Positions 40,056-50,551 of a stretch of 64,000 nt of DNA are shown piece after piece. The number at the start of each line of letters is the position of its first letter. Position 1 is the stretch's first letter. The DNA is from Haematococcus lacustris (Eukaryota; Chlorophyta; Chlorophyceae; Chlamydomonadales; Haematococcaceae). A model generated the notes under the pieces. The model was given only the letters and a program-made list of their open reading frames with translations. It had not been told where the DNA came from and made no database searches. Location: assembly GCA_030144725.1 (NCBI GenBank), contig JASKMD010000006.1, positions 10,608,832 to 10,672,831 on the forward strand. Reading direction: 5' to 3'. A program made the position numbers and the translations under genes.

Positions 40056-41244
40056 ATGATTGCCGCCGCCGTGACCTTCCTGGCCCTGCTGGCCGGCCCC
40101 GCCGCTGCCTTCCTGCAGCCCACCGCTCCTTTGTTCCGCGTGGACAAGCAGGCGCTGGATGGCTCCAAGGTACGGTGGTGCGCAGTGCCGTGCCGAGCGC
40201 CCGCCAGCCCCGAGCTCCTGGGAAACATTGTGGTGGGTCTTGGTGGCGCGCAGGTTGCCTTCACCCCTCGCGTGTTCGGCAACGCAACCAACAAGTACGC
40301 CGGTTCATGGTGGGTGGCGAGATGCAAGCAAGATGCAAGTCGCATGCTGACTGATGCAAGCGGCGCGATGCGGGAGCACAGTGGCGATGCTACTCCCTGT
40401 TGCCCGCAGGCTGGGCTTCCAGCTCAGCTGGGCTCTGTACGAGCCCATCTTCGCCCAGCTGAACTCCACTGCTGGCGTGGCACCCCTGGTGGTAGGTGCC
40501 AGCCAGCCTCCCCAGCCCTGCCACTGCTGCCACGGCATGCCTGTCAGCAACGCCAGCCACTGCAGCTGCTCAGGTGCCCTGGCAGCCCATGCGCAGTGCA
40601 GATGCGCCACCAGGTGTGTCAGCAGCAAGTGTGTGCGCCCACAGCCTGGCTGCAACTGCTGGCTTGTCCTGTGCAGAACCGTGCCGACGTGTACATCACC
40701 ACCATCAGCACTGCTGAGTACGCCGTGCTGTCCTCCCTGTCCTCCATCACCATCCAAGACATCAACGCCATCGCCATGGCCTCCGATATCCAGGCCAGCA
40801 GCTTTGTGCCTCACTGCGTGGCCCGCTTCCGCAAGTCACTGGTCACCCCAGCGGTGGTGGACGAGGCCTACAACGTGCCTGCGTCCTCCGCTGACCTGGT
40901 GGCCATCCGCCAGAGGTGAGGGCTGCAGCAGGCAGCTGCCTTGGTTGGGTGTCATGATGCGCAGCCCACACATGCTGAGCCCTCGGTCAGCAGGCCTGCA
41001 CTAGCAGCTTGTGTTGTGTGGTGGCTAGGTTGCCGAGCAGTGCCTTGCTGAGCTAGCGTCCCCCTTGCCTGCGCCCTGCAGGGTGTCTGATCTGTACCAA
41101 ATGCTGGGCGGTGAGCCGGGCATGTTCAACCCAACCTCCTTCCTGCCCCACATCACCCTGGGCTTCAGCCGCCGCAACATGGGCGACGCGGACGGTGTGT
41201 TCAAGGGCGAGAACGCCTGCTGGGCCCCCATCAGCCTGGTGTAG
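40056..41244 (+). CDS. Secreted 2H-phosphoesterase-like protein, copy 2
   Basis: Same four-exon structure as copy 1, shifted by exactly 25,691 bp: 40056-40309, 40410-40491, 40677-40915, 41082-41244 (245 residues). It has a signal peptide, an altered first motif (RADVYITTIST) and an intact second motif (LPHITLGFS). Differences from copy 1 in the coding sequence are few and mostly silent (for example RGDV to RADV), so the reading frame is under constraint or the copies are young. The promoter block lies at about 39680-40055, and TGTAA at 41471. It is on the left arm of the inverted duplication, with copy 3 as mirror image. Confidence 0.75.
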
Positions 41245-41690
41245 GCAGCTGGCTGCACCCTGCATGGTTGGGCATGATGCCAGCAGCTGACAGGGATGCC
41301 AGCTGACAACTCACCATACTATCAGTCGCGAGCGTGCCTTCCATACATACGAACCTATTAGCATAGGACCCGGCACAGCAATGTGCCCAATGCAATTTAT
41401 TTGTTCAGGACCCAGGAAAGTAGGAAACACGGATTAGAGTTTATACAGTGGTGGTTGGGATGTGCATGGCTGTAAACACGTTTATGATGTGGCTCCAAGC
41501 ACTTCACGGTGTGGCTCCAAGCAATCAAGTGCTCTGACTGCTCCTGCAACTGCTTCCATGCGCTTGAACGTGTTGCGATGCTCTATTGTACAGGTGGCTT
41601 TGCTGCCATGGGACTGTCTCTTGCACACAAGATTGGTACGTAAGATAGTTTTGACCCCACACCGTAATGACCAAGAGCCTTGTATGGCTG

Positions 41691-42085
41691 CTTGGCCTTG
41701 CCTATCAGCAGCTTGGACATGAAAACTGGTGACTTCATGGCAGCGAGCACATCACTGGGGGCAGACAACTGAATCACAAATAGCCTTCAAATGGGCGAGG
41801 CCTATCTCTTACACAAGAGATAAAGAAAGGGCGAGGCCTATCTCTTTCACCCGTTGACAGTAGTCATAAGCATGTTGGGTTTTCACCTTTTCAAAACTTA
41901 CCCAAGTCACAACCCGCTCGGAGCCGCTCCCAATTTGAAGCCTGCTTGCATTTACATTCAACATTTCATTCCAGTGCGTAGGTAGAAAGATGTCACTGTG
42001 CTGACTGTCTTCCCCCTTCGCATATGTTTGGATGGCAGTGCCCCATGGCACAGCGCTCTACTTCGTTTCTCAGTGTGCATGAACG
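41691..42085. other. Left spacer flank; no gene recognised
   Basis: An open frame at 41809-42051 (-, 80 codons) has no known motif. GGGCGAGGCCTATCTCTT occurs twice (about 41789 and 41829) around a small palindrome. Confidence 0.35.
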
Positions 42086-42093
42086 ATTGGAAT
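42086..42093. repeat. 8-bp target duplication (ATTGGAAT), left of hAT element
   Basis: Identical to 46164-46171 on the other side of the element. Confidence 0.9.
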
Positions 42094-42701
42094 CAGGGCT
42101 GTGAAGACGACTAGACGAAAAGACTAGACTGTAGACGAACAGACGAAAGACGGATTGTCTACTCGTCTATAGACGACAACCGAATAGGGAGCGCAATCTA
42201 GCCTAGATCTAGCCTAGATCTAGGCTAGTCAAATCTAGGCTAGATCTAGGCTAGATTGACTAGACTAGACGGGTTTTTTCAAATGGAATGATTTTCACTC
42301 CGCCCGCAGGTAGGCTAGAGACGTCTATCTGCCCGCCTGCAAGGCACTATGTAACTATGTGTTGCGAGGTCAGAATGCGAGGTTGGCTGAGGCATAAGTG
42401 TGTCATCGACAGCCTCGTTGTCGCGCAGTGGTAATGCACTGTACTTACATCGTGACGACGTCGTAAAGAACTAAAACATGATAGCCTCTGTCTAAAGGAA
42501 AGCATCTTGCAAGCAAAAAAGCTGAGTGTCTAGACTGCTACACACTATGAGTTTGGGAAGTGGTCTGGAGTGGTCTGGAGTGATTGTACTGAGAGGTGGT
42601 GGTGGCTGCCTACTCAACTCATCAGGCTCCTCAACTCAACAAGGTGGGTGCGCCATGCCTGGCTGCTGCACCTGGCCAGGTGGGTGCGCCATGCCCGGCT
42701 G

Positions 42702-43773
42702 CTACACCTGGCCTGGCTGCTGCAGCAGCGGCATGGCATGCTGTTGCTGCTGTTGCTGAGCCTGAGCCCTGCGCTCCTCAGCTAGGGCAAGGGCTTGCAT
42801 CTCCAGCCCTGTACAAGGCTTGGAAAAGTCCTTCGCCGCCAAGTTAAACCAGTGGGCTGCATGCAGCAAGTTTACATCCATTGCATGCACCATAACAGAC
42901 TATACTTGTTGTTGTCCGTGCGCTGTTGTCCATGCTACTGCTGCTAATGCATACATCCCTGCTACCATACCTGCACAGCCCATGTTGATGGCCTCAGGGT
43001 CGTCATCCTCCATCAGCTGCATGGCTCGCTTGTTAGTATATGTATCGTCCATGACCCAGCCTTTGATGGCTGGCACTGGGTGGCCGGCGCTCCTCAACTC
43101 ATCAGGCCAGCTCTGCAACCAAGGAGACGAGTTGGGTATGGGTATGGGTATGGCGCTTGGGTATGGGTATGGGTATGAGTATGGCATGACACATCTGCTA
43201 ATCCACACCTGCAGCAGGTCCTTGATGCCCACAGCATCCTTCTTGAGATCAGAGACGTCCTTGACATCGTGGAAGATGCGCCCGCCGTCGGGGAGCAGGG
43301 AGCATGCCCGGCTGCTGCACCTCCATTCTTCCATGCTTGATGCCATGATGCATGCATACCTTAGCAAAGGGGATCTCTGCATCGATGAACCACATGTGCA
43401 ACCTTCGCCAAAACTCAGCCACGATGTTAGCAGGCATGCGCTGGTCTGGGTTCCAGCACGCAGTTATGCGCTCGAAGAGCATGTCACTGGACGTGCCACC
43501 AGCTATAGCGTGCTGGTCAGAGCGGGGCCGCTTGTTGCACTGTTGCTTCCTTGAGTCACTCAAGTTGCCACAGGAGAGGACCATTTTGCAGTCATTACAG
43601 ACCGCCTTGATTTTGCCCCCAACAACCTCGATGCTGTATTTCTGCGCATACACGCTGCTGGCGTGCGCCTGGCTGATTTCCTCCAACGTCAGAAGTTTCT
43701 TGTTGTATCGCGCGGTGAGCTCGGGAGGCTGAGGCGGGAGAGGACCCCCAGGCTCCATTTGCGATTCAGGCAC
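42702..43773 (-). pseudogene. hAT transposase fragment (BED-like / DUF659-like N-terminal part)
   Basis: Exon 43360-43773 encodes a BED-like Cys pair (AVCNDCKMVLSCG) and the DUF659-type start FWRRLHMWFIDAEIPFAK. Exon-like pieces follow: about 43209-43315 (GGRIFHDVKDVSDLKKDAVG), 42971-43112 (GHPVPAIKGWVMDDTYTNKR, INMGCAG) and about 42780-42900 (VMVHAMDVNLLHAAHWFNLA, AKDFSKPC). The AHW.NL..KDF block is typical of hAT proteins. The frame then runs into a Gln tract and stop. The C-terminal dimerisation (hATC) domain and part of the DDE core are absent, so the product is not expected to be active. The second junction is uncertain. Confidence 0.7.
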
Positions 43774-44258
43774 TGCTGGGCATGTCCGGGCATGTCCGGG
43801 AAACCAACTTTAACCGCCAACCCAGCAAGGCCAGCAAATCGATCTGAGCTGCGCCATAACGTCCATACAGGTGCCTGAAGCAGGTGCGCTAGTCAGATGC
43901 ACATTTCATGCCCATCTAGACTGACTAGTCTAGTCGAGTCGAGACGTCATCTCGACGAGTCGAGACGAGATGACTAGGCTAGACGAGTTGCGCTCCTTAC
44001 AACCGAACCGTCTGCTACATATTTCGGCTGCATGCGTCCAACATTTTGCATTTGCTAAGCTTCTTTTGTTCTTCCTATTTACATCTTTGTAAACTTGCAG
44101 ATGCTTACACGTAGATACGAAGGCGATCCTCCATTTCACATCTGATGCATGAGCTCAGAGAGACATAATGTAGACAAGCCAGAGCTGAGGAAGTATTGCA
44201 GCCCACGAGCTCTATGGCGGTCTTACAATAGCACGTGTCCGGTACCGTCTCCACCTGA

Positions 44259-44546
44259 GGGGGTATTTCCAATGCGGGGTAACGGGGTAGAGGGGAACGG
44301 GGGAATGCACTTTTTACCCCCCGTTTCCAATGCGGGGGAATGGGGGAAAATGGAGGTTGGGTTCAGTTATATTGCGAGTTGTGGCGAGTGGCCGCGAGCT
44401 TAGGGGGTATTTCCAATGCGGGGTAACGGGGTAGAGGGGAACGGGGGAATGCACTTTTTACCCCCCGTTTCCAATGCGGGGGAATGGGGGAAAATGGAGG
44501 TTGGGTTCAGTTATATTGCGAGTTGTGGCGAGTGGCCGCGAGCTTA
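44259..44546. repeat. Two direct 144-bp repeats inside the hAT element
   Basis: Units 44259-44402 and 44403-44546 look identical. Each starts GGGGGTATTTCCAATGCGGG and ends GCCGCGAGCTTA. The word TTTCCAATG recurs inverted twice at about 45970-46060 (CATTGGAAACGGGGTC), which may mark the ends of a nested element. Confidence 0.85.
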
Positions 44547-45085
44547 ACGAGAGCTTCATCCCTTTGCACGACCATGACATCCACCTTTGTCCATCCAAAT
44601 GTTCACTTTTGGTGATCGTCGTCGGCGCGAGGCTGAGGATGAGCTAATGATTGCCGTAGTGATACGCCTTATTGATGATCCGAAACCGGACCCAAAGTCG
44701 GCACACATTCGGTGACAGCTCCTGGCTCAAACATTGAAGTGATGCGTGTTTGGTGACCCTCTGTCTTTCACCCTCAGTCTTTCAATAGCACATTGTCCAC
44801 ACATGCATTTGTTCACTACTGAGGCAGCCGCCTTCGAGCACTAAAGCGTGTGGTTGCTTCCATCACAACCTCATCATCCTTACCATCACTCTCGCCCTCT
44901 CCTGCCCCTACACCTGCCCATGCCCCTACCCTTGCCCCTGCCCTCCCCACGCCCTGTGCACCTCTCGCCCTCCTTAGCCTGCAATCTTTCCAGGTGTATG
45001 GCGGCCTACATGCCAGCCTCCACAGTTGTCGAGCTGGTGGTGGTGGTGGTGGTGGTGGCAGCAAGAGGGCTGGGCTGAGGGCTGA

Positions 45086-45165
45086 GGGCTGGGCTGGGCT
45101 GGGCTGGGCTGGGCTGGGCTGGGCTGGGCTGGGCTGGGCTGGGCTGGGCTGGGCTGGGCTGGGCT
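45086..45165. repeat. (GGGCT)16 pentanucleotide tract
   Basis: 80 bp of pure GGGCT inside the right half of the hAT element. A (CTCTGG)4 run lies at about 46013-46036. Confidence 0.95.
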
Positions 45166-46163
45166 GAGGCGTGGAGTGTAGAGATTGGGAGGTGGTATTG
45201 GTACACCTAGTGCATTGCAGGGTTGGGCAAGGCCTGAGGGCTGAGGGCTGGGCTGGGCGGGGCGGGGCACTGCCCGGCATCCAAGCGGTGAAGGTGTGGG
45301 TCTTACCCATTGGGCCAATGGGGCCGCCGCAGCGGCAGCAGCTGATGCAGCGGCTGCAAGGGGGAGCCCGCACACAGGCACGCAGGCTGCAAGTCACAGC
45401 TATCTCAGCATGATGTTGGGTCTGGGAAGCTAGAGAGTGGGCTACAAGGATTACATGACGACCCTCTGTAAAGGTCACCCGTGGTGTAAGGCCCATTGTG
45501 TCTTTTCCTCATGTAGGAGATGTGATTCGCTCCTTTACTTATGATGTGATCTTGGAAGTCTGGGAAGCTAGAGGCTGATATGCTTCCAATGACAAGTTCT
45601 CTCTTGATGGGTTTGGTCTTCTTACAGTGTAAGTCCAGTGATCAGCCTCGGCTACTTACACACCCATGACCACTCAAGCCTACCGGCGTTCCCATATTGC
45701 TGTGGCACAGCGCAAGGTTCCGACATCAACGCTAGCCGCACATCGGACATGTCCCCCAACATCGGCCATGCCCTTGCCTTGTGCCCTCCGTTTGCAACCA
45801 CTCCAAATCTACAATTAAGACGATGATCCGGGCTATCTGCTGCCTCCACCGCCGACGTGCAGCCTGGCGTCGTGCGTCCATTTGTCAAGGCAGGCGTGGG
45901 GCGGATAGCGGAGCTGCCCTTAGGTGCGGCTGCGGGGCTGCGGGATGGGCAGACGACTGGGCTCTTTCCATTGGAAACGGGGTCGCCAGAGCCCCAAAAA
46001 AGTGAGATAAAGCTCTGGCTCTGGCTCTGGCTCTGGCCCATTGGAAACGGGGTCAGACATGTCTACAGATTGACAGACGAAAGACGGGTGGTTGAGACGA
46101 AAAGACGTCGTAGACGACAGACGTCGTCTTTTCGTCTGCAGACGACGTCTTGTCACAGCCCTG

Positions 46164-46774
46164 ATTGGAATACACAAGGAAAATACCTTTCATCCACAGT
46201 GCTTCACACGCCTCCCTTATTGTTCACCACTAAAACACCATGTTGCATCGCTATACTATCTATGAGATAGGCACCACCAGCGAGCAGAATGTGCACAGTA
46301 TCCTGCTACCCACTTGCTTGCTGGCTACAGCTACACATTTATTGGGTACCCTCAGCACCGCTTGGCAATCTTCATGCAACTGCAGCCCACCTACTCAATC
46401 TTTTGATGTAACGTTTGTTGCGTCTGCTGCGATGTGATATTGCGCGTTTAATGTAAGACTGGAATTGCCATCGGAGTCTTTCGATGCGGGCAGCCACATG
46501 TGACCCCGAATGTGTCCCAATCGCAGACCGTGGTTAGGTACACCGGTAAGCTACGTCCTTGGCTATCCGTTAGCAATGCACGACATGTTGGTGGCGCACA
46601 TCACCAAAGTCTAGCAAACATGGCTGCGCGAGCTTCCTGATGGTGCAGGCCGCTTGGCGAGGATGTGAAGAAACCCGAATTCGAGTGTGGTAGCGCTGTA
46701 TCGCTATAATGGTGGGCGGCACAGTAGGGACTAGTCACCCCCTCCAGCTATGATCCGCTTTATGTTTTCAACCA
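46164..46774. other. Right flank of hAT element; no gene recognised
   Basis: Begins with the 8-bp duplication ATTGGAAT (46164-46171). No conserved frame or repeat was seen. Confidence 0.4.
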
Positions 46775-48160
46775 TTGAACAAACAGCCTGGCCTCACTCG
46801 AATTTGTTATAGTATACTCAACAACGCGTCCGTGGCACTATGCAACTCAATCATTGGGTCTGTGAGTGTCAAGATTGACCCCTTACAAGGTACACATGCT
46901 GATGGCTACAGGTGCACGAGGAGACGACCGAGCTTGGCTTACAACTTCGCCACGTGGCCCCCACCAACACAGCTTAACCCGCCATCTCCCAACCTCGTCT
47001 ACCCAGCCCAGCCCCCAGTAGCCCCTCCTCCCAGCAGCCCAGCCTGCCATCAGCCTCCTCCCTCCTCCCTCTCCTTCTCCTCGCCTCCTCCCCCCTACCT
47101 CTCCTTCACCCATCTCCCTCCTACCTCTCCTTCACCCATCTCTGTATCCTTCACCCCCCATCACCCTGACCACCCTAACCATGAAGAAGAGATTAAGCAA
47201 GGCAAAGAGCGCCCAGCTCAATGCACTAAACAAGTCGCCAAGGGCTGCTCAGGCATGGGAGCATGGGGAGTATTGGGTGCCGCTCGGCATGGGAGCATGG
47301 GAGCTCTGCTGCAGTTGATGTCCCTGCACACATGCAAGGAGGCCATGAAGACTGTGGATGTTCATGATTTGCAGCAGGATATGGGTCAGCTCCGTGCTGA
47401 AGTGCGGCGTAAGGAGGATGCCACAGCTGCAGCACAGCGGTCAGCAAAGGCAGAGCGCCAGATCACAGATGCAACGCACAAGGTCGGGAGGGTTGTGATT
47501 AATGTGGGTTACCATGCGTGCCAACAGCGGCTTGCAGCGGCCCATGCCCTTGCCTTGGGGGGGCATGATTATGGCCACACAACTGTCGAGGAGGCAATGA
47601 AGATGAAAGGAAAGCAGCTTCAGTCATACCTCCAGTTTCACAAGCAGGAGGTACACACGAGCTGGAGGGTACCCAAGCTACTGAGCCACGTGTGCACCCA
47701 CATCCGTGGGAAGCTTGCCGCAGCTGCGCCCCCTCAGCAGCAGCTGACATCTGCAGGCACCACCCCTGAGCTGGTTGAGCCTGCTGGTGCACCCCCTCAG
47801 CAGCAGCAACAGCTGGCAGCGGCAAGCACGTCCCGTAAGCGTGGGGCACCTGCAGCTAACAAGTCGAGGGCAGCAAAGCAAGGTGAGACAACACCACGTA
47901 CTGCACCTAGCACCTTGTTTCAGCGTAGTAGAGCAGCCGGTAATGCACTAGCGCCAGCAGCAGCACCAAAAGCTGATAGTGGTATCCAGTCGTCACGACT
48001 GCCGTCGTCGCGTCCACATGCCAAAAGCAAAACATGTTCCGACTGCTGCTGCGTGTTGCAGGTGCCACTCACAACAGCGTGGCGAAGCGTGCTAGTGCGG
48101 CGCGCCTCGCATGTGGCGAAATCGCATGAATTCAAATGCTTATTTTTGGACAGGCACTGA
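46775..48160 (+). CDS. Orphan 461-residue protein, Pro/Ser-rich with coiled coil
   Basis: The longest non-repetitive single-exon frame in the window; function not recognised. Residues 1-60 are mixed; 62-130 are Pro/Ser-rich (for example PPPTQLNPPSPNLVYPAQPP). Residues 195-240 form a charged coiled coil (DMGQLRAEVRRKEDATAAAQ). A mid-region (TVEEAMKMKGKQLQSYLQFH) follows, then a Gln/Ala-rich basic tail with RKRGAPAANKSRAAKQ, a possible nuclear-localisation stretch, and KTCSDCCCVL near the end. Position between two DNA transposons suggests either a lone host gene or an accessory transposon protein. Weak points: no intron in an intron-rich genome, and low-complexity composition. No poly(A) signal was noticed directly downstream. 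Confidence 0.4.
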   Translation: MNKQPGLTRICYSILNNASVALCNSIIGSVSVKIDPLQGTHADGYRCTRRRPSLAYNFATWPPPTQLNPPSPNLVYPAQPPVAPPPSSPACHQPPPSSLSFSSPPPPYLSFTHLPPTSPSPISVSFTPHHPDHPNHEEEIKQGKERPAQCTKQVAKGCSGMGAWGVLGAARHGSMGALLQLMSLHTCKEAMKTVDVHDLQQDMGQLRAEVRRKEDATAAAQRSAKAERQITDATHKVGRVVINVGYHACQQRLAAAHALALGGHDYGHTTVEEAMKMKGKQLQSYLQFHKQEVHTSWRVPKLLSHVCTHIRGKLAAAAPPQQQLTSAGTTPELVEPAGAPPQQQQQLAAASTSRKRGAPAANKSRAAKQGETTPRTAPSTLFQRSRAAGNALAPAAAPKADSGIQSSRLPSSRPHAKSKTCSDCCCVLQVPLTTAWRSVLVRRASHVAKSHEFKCLFLDRH

Positions 48161-48726
48161 GCACCGCTGAGAGCGAGATAGTTTTTGCTGCGTTTGCCAT
48201 TTCGTAGATATGACTCTCCTCTGTTCAAAGCACTGTTTACATATATTTTTGACTGAGTGGCTGCGGAGATACGGGCTTCGTATCACAGGGGGGTGGTTTT
48301 CAGGTAGTTGGGAACGCCTGACCGCTTGTTGCATCTGCCTTGCCCTCACTGACATGGCCTGATTGGTGCTGGCCAGTGGGAAATATTTGATGGAACCCAA
48401 CCCCGGCCCCGAAGCACCTCAATCTGAGGAACAGGTAGCGTGACACTGCCATATACATGCCCTCAACCACGCAGCAACACACCCGGTGGTTAACATCCAG
48501 GACGTTGCCAACTCCCACCCATCGGAGCTAAATATAGATACGAGGAAGGCGCGTGCAATGACACGGTTCTCGAACTCTACATCACACTGCGACCTTGGCC
48601 AAAACAATACCCTGCCAACTAAGTAGCCACTATCAACCCCTAGCTGGCAACACATCACCCTAATAACCCTCAATCAGATGCTTCCATAAGTCCAGAAACT
48701 GACACTCGTGGAAATGTAGAACTACG
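48161..48726. other. No gene recognised
   Basis: Short - strand frames show no motif. It ends at the TA flanking the mariner/pogo-like element. Confidence 0.4.
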
Positions 48727-48728
48727 TA

Positions 48729-49929
48729 TACCGTACTCTCTCTTTTGATTCGCGTCCGCGAATTATTTTTTAGCCTCGCGAAGTCGCGAACGAGTAAACA
48801 ATGTGTTTTTTTTACACAATCGCGACGTGGTCAAACAATTGTTTGACCTGCGTAAATGATGCTGCGATGGATCGCTTCGTGGTCCGTGGCATCAGTGCCG
48901 ATGACGCAGCCGAGAATTTGCTACGCCAGGTTGACCAACATGATGAAATGCTCCATCGAAGGGCTCTCGATCGTGAATATGCGGCTATCGCGAAGCGTGG
49001 GCCGGGCAGGCCTCGCAAGCTGTTTAGCATTGGGCTCGCAAGCTGTTTAGCATTGGGCTGTTTAGCATTTAGCATTGGGCTAACCCTAACCCTCCTCCTC
49101 CTCCTCCTCCCCCTCCCTCGCAAACGTGGCAGGCCATTGGGCTCCAAGAACACGCCTAAGCCAGCCCAACAGGACAAGCCACGCCCATTCCCACACGCAA
49201 GCAGGCACGGTTGGTGTGCAACACTAGCAGCAGCGCCAACAACAGCAGCGCTAACACAAGCAGTGCCGGCAACAGCAGCGGCGACGACGGTAGCAGCGAG
49301 GGGTGGGTAGGTAGCAAGTTAGCAGCCGGGGTGGCTGGCTACAAGAAGTCAGCTGTTGGGGTGGTTGGCAAGGCCATGGCAGCAGCCGGGGTGGCTGGCC
49401 GCACCAGGTCAGCATCTCGGGTGGCTGGCCAAACCGGGGCAGCAGCTCGGGTGGCTGGCCGCACCAAGTCAGCTACTGGGTCTTTGCCTTGGCTAAAGCT
49501 GCGGCATGGGTGACTGCAAGGGCACGCAAGTTTGAGTGATCAGAGGAAGATGCAAAGATATGCAGGCACTGCAAGCAGCCACAGGAGCACCATGACTTCA
49601 TGGGGGAGGTTCAGTGCCCTATCTAGTGCAAATTCAAGACTTGGTGACTTGGTGCACGGTGACACTACCCATACTTGCATAATGGCTTTGACTTGGTGAC
49701 CGGGAAGCTTGACATGGTGACCTGTGCAAGAAGTGCTTAAACCATGACGGATTGACATGTTATGCAAGGGATGGCTGTCTAGAATATTTATAAGCACATC
49801 CACATCCTCACAACTCTGTTTTCTGCTAACTTTACATCGGGAAAAAGTAAACAATTTTACTTTTGGGTCGCAAACAAGTATTTAATTTTATTTTTCGGGG
49901 CCTCGCGAATCGAAATAGATAGTACGGTA
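48729..49929. mobile_element. Tc1/mariner-pogo-like element, 1,201 bp, with TA flanks
   Basis: Terminal inverted repeats TACCGTACTCTCTCTTTT / TACCGTACTATCTATTTC continue to GATTCGCG (23 of 26 bases match). They are flanked on both sides by TA (48727-48728, 49930-49931), the target of this superfamily. The termini are AT-rich, unlike the surroundings. The inside codes only for a short basic protein, so the element is non-autonomous or deleted. Confidence 0.7.
48867..49310 (+). CDS. AT-hook-like protein fragment inside the mariner/pogo-like element
   Basis: The start at 48867 gives MDRFVVRGISADDAAENLLR. Then come KRGPGRPRKLF and RKRGRPLGSKNTPKPAQQ, two AT-hook-like GRP motifs split by a hydrophobic stretch made of repeated AGCATTGGGCT words (49020-49105). 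No DDE residues are present. The 3' part and following sequence (49300-49480) contain 30-bp repeats coding GVAGRTRSA-like units. It could be the DNA-binding end of a deleted transposase. Confidence 0.45.
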   Translation: MDRFVVRGISADDAAENLLRQVDQHDEMLHRRALDREYAAIAKRGPGRPRKLFSIGLASCLALGCLAFSIGLTLTLLLLLLPLPRKRGRPLGSKNTPKPAQQDKPRPFPHASRHGWCATLAAAPTTAALTQAVPATAAATTVAARGG

Positions 49930-50551
49930 TATAACATGGCCATGAGGATGTACCTAGCCAGCCAGTGATGTGCATATATTACCCAGTGTGTGCATGATGC
50001 CATCATGTATATTGCAAGCAGGGACATAGAACGGCTCATAGTTAAGTTGTCTACCTTCAGTGATGTGCATGCTGCCATTGAGTGTGTCAGCAGTTTCTAT
50101 GCCCAAGCTGCTGACACAAGGCTCTTGATCATTACGGTGTGAAATCATCATCTTATGTACCTTCCTTTTGTGCAAAAAATAGTCCCATGGCAGCAAAGTC
50201 GCTGGCACAAGAAAGTACGGCAACACGTTCAAGTGCATGGAAGCAGTTGCAGGAGCAGTCAGAGCACTTGATTGCTTGGAGCCACACCGTGAAGTGCTTG
50301 GAGCCACATCATAAACGTGTTTACAGCCATGCACATCCCAACCACCACTGTATAAACTCTAATCCGTGTTTCCTACTTTCCTGGGTCCTGAACAAATAAA
50401 TTGCATTGGGCACATTGCTGTGCCGGGTCCTATGCTAATAGGTTCGTATGTATGGAAGGCACGCTCGCGACTGATAGTATGGTGAGTTGTCAGCTGGCAT
50501 CCCTGTCAGCTGCTGGCATCATGCCCAACCATGCAGGGTGCAGCCAGCTGC

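Larger units (their letters stand above)
37681..41690. repeat. Left arm of large inverted duplication
   Basis: Pairs with 50105-54902 in reverse orientation. Matching positions add up to a constant (91795 from 38580 to about 40495, 91796 beyond), showing only one 1-bp indel over about 3 kb. Below 38580 the sum becomes 92582 because of the 780-bp insertion in the other arm. No coding gene was recognised in 37681-39680 apart from repeats; the 2H copy 2 gene follows. Confidence 0.9.
42094..46163. mobile_element. hAT-superfamily DNA transposon, 4,070 bp
   Basis: Ends are inverted repeats CAGGGCTGTGA...TCACAGCCCTG, the hAT-type CAGGG terminus, flanked by a perfect 8-bp duplication ATTGGAAT. Both subterminal zones are packed with GACGA/AGACG/TAGAC words (42105-42280; 46075-46155), as hAT transposase-binding regions often are. 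A decayed transposase lies on the - strand (42702-43773). The right half (44.2-46 kb) contains unrelated repeats and may hold a nested insertion. Confidence 0.85.

Noticed and set aside
42411..42490. tRNA-like sequence (TCGCGCAGTGGTAATGCA) near the left end of the hAT element
   Set aside because: Only a partial A box; no B box at the expected distance and no cloverleaf.
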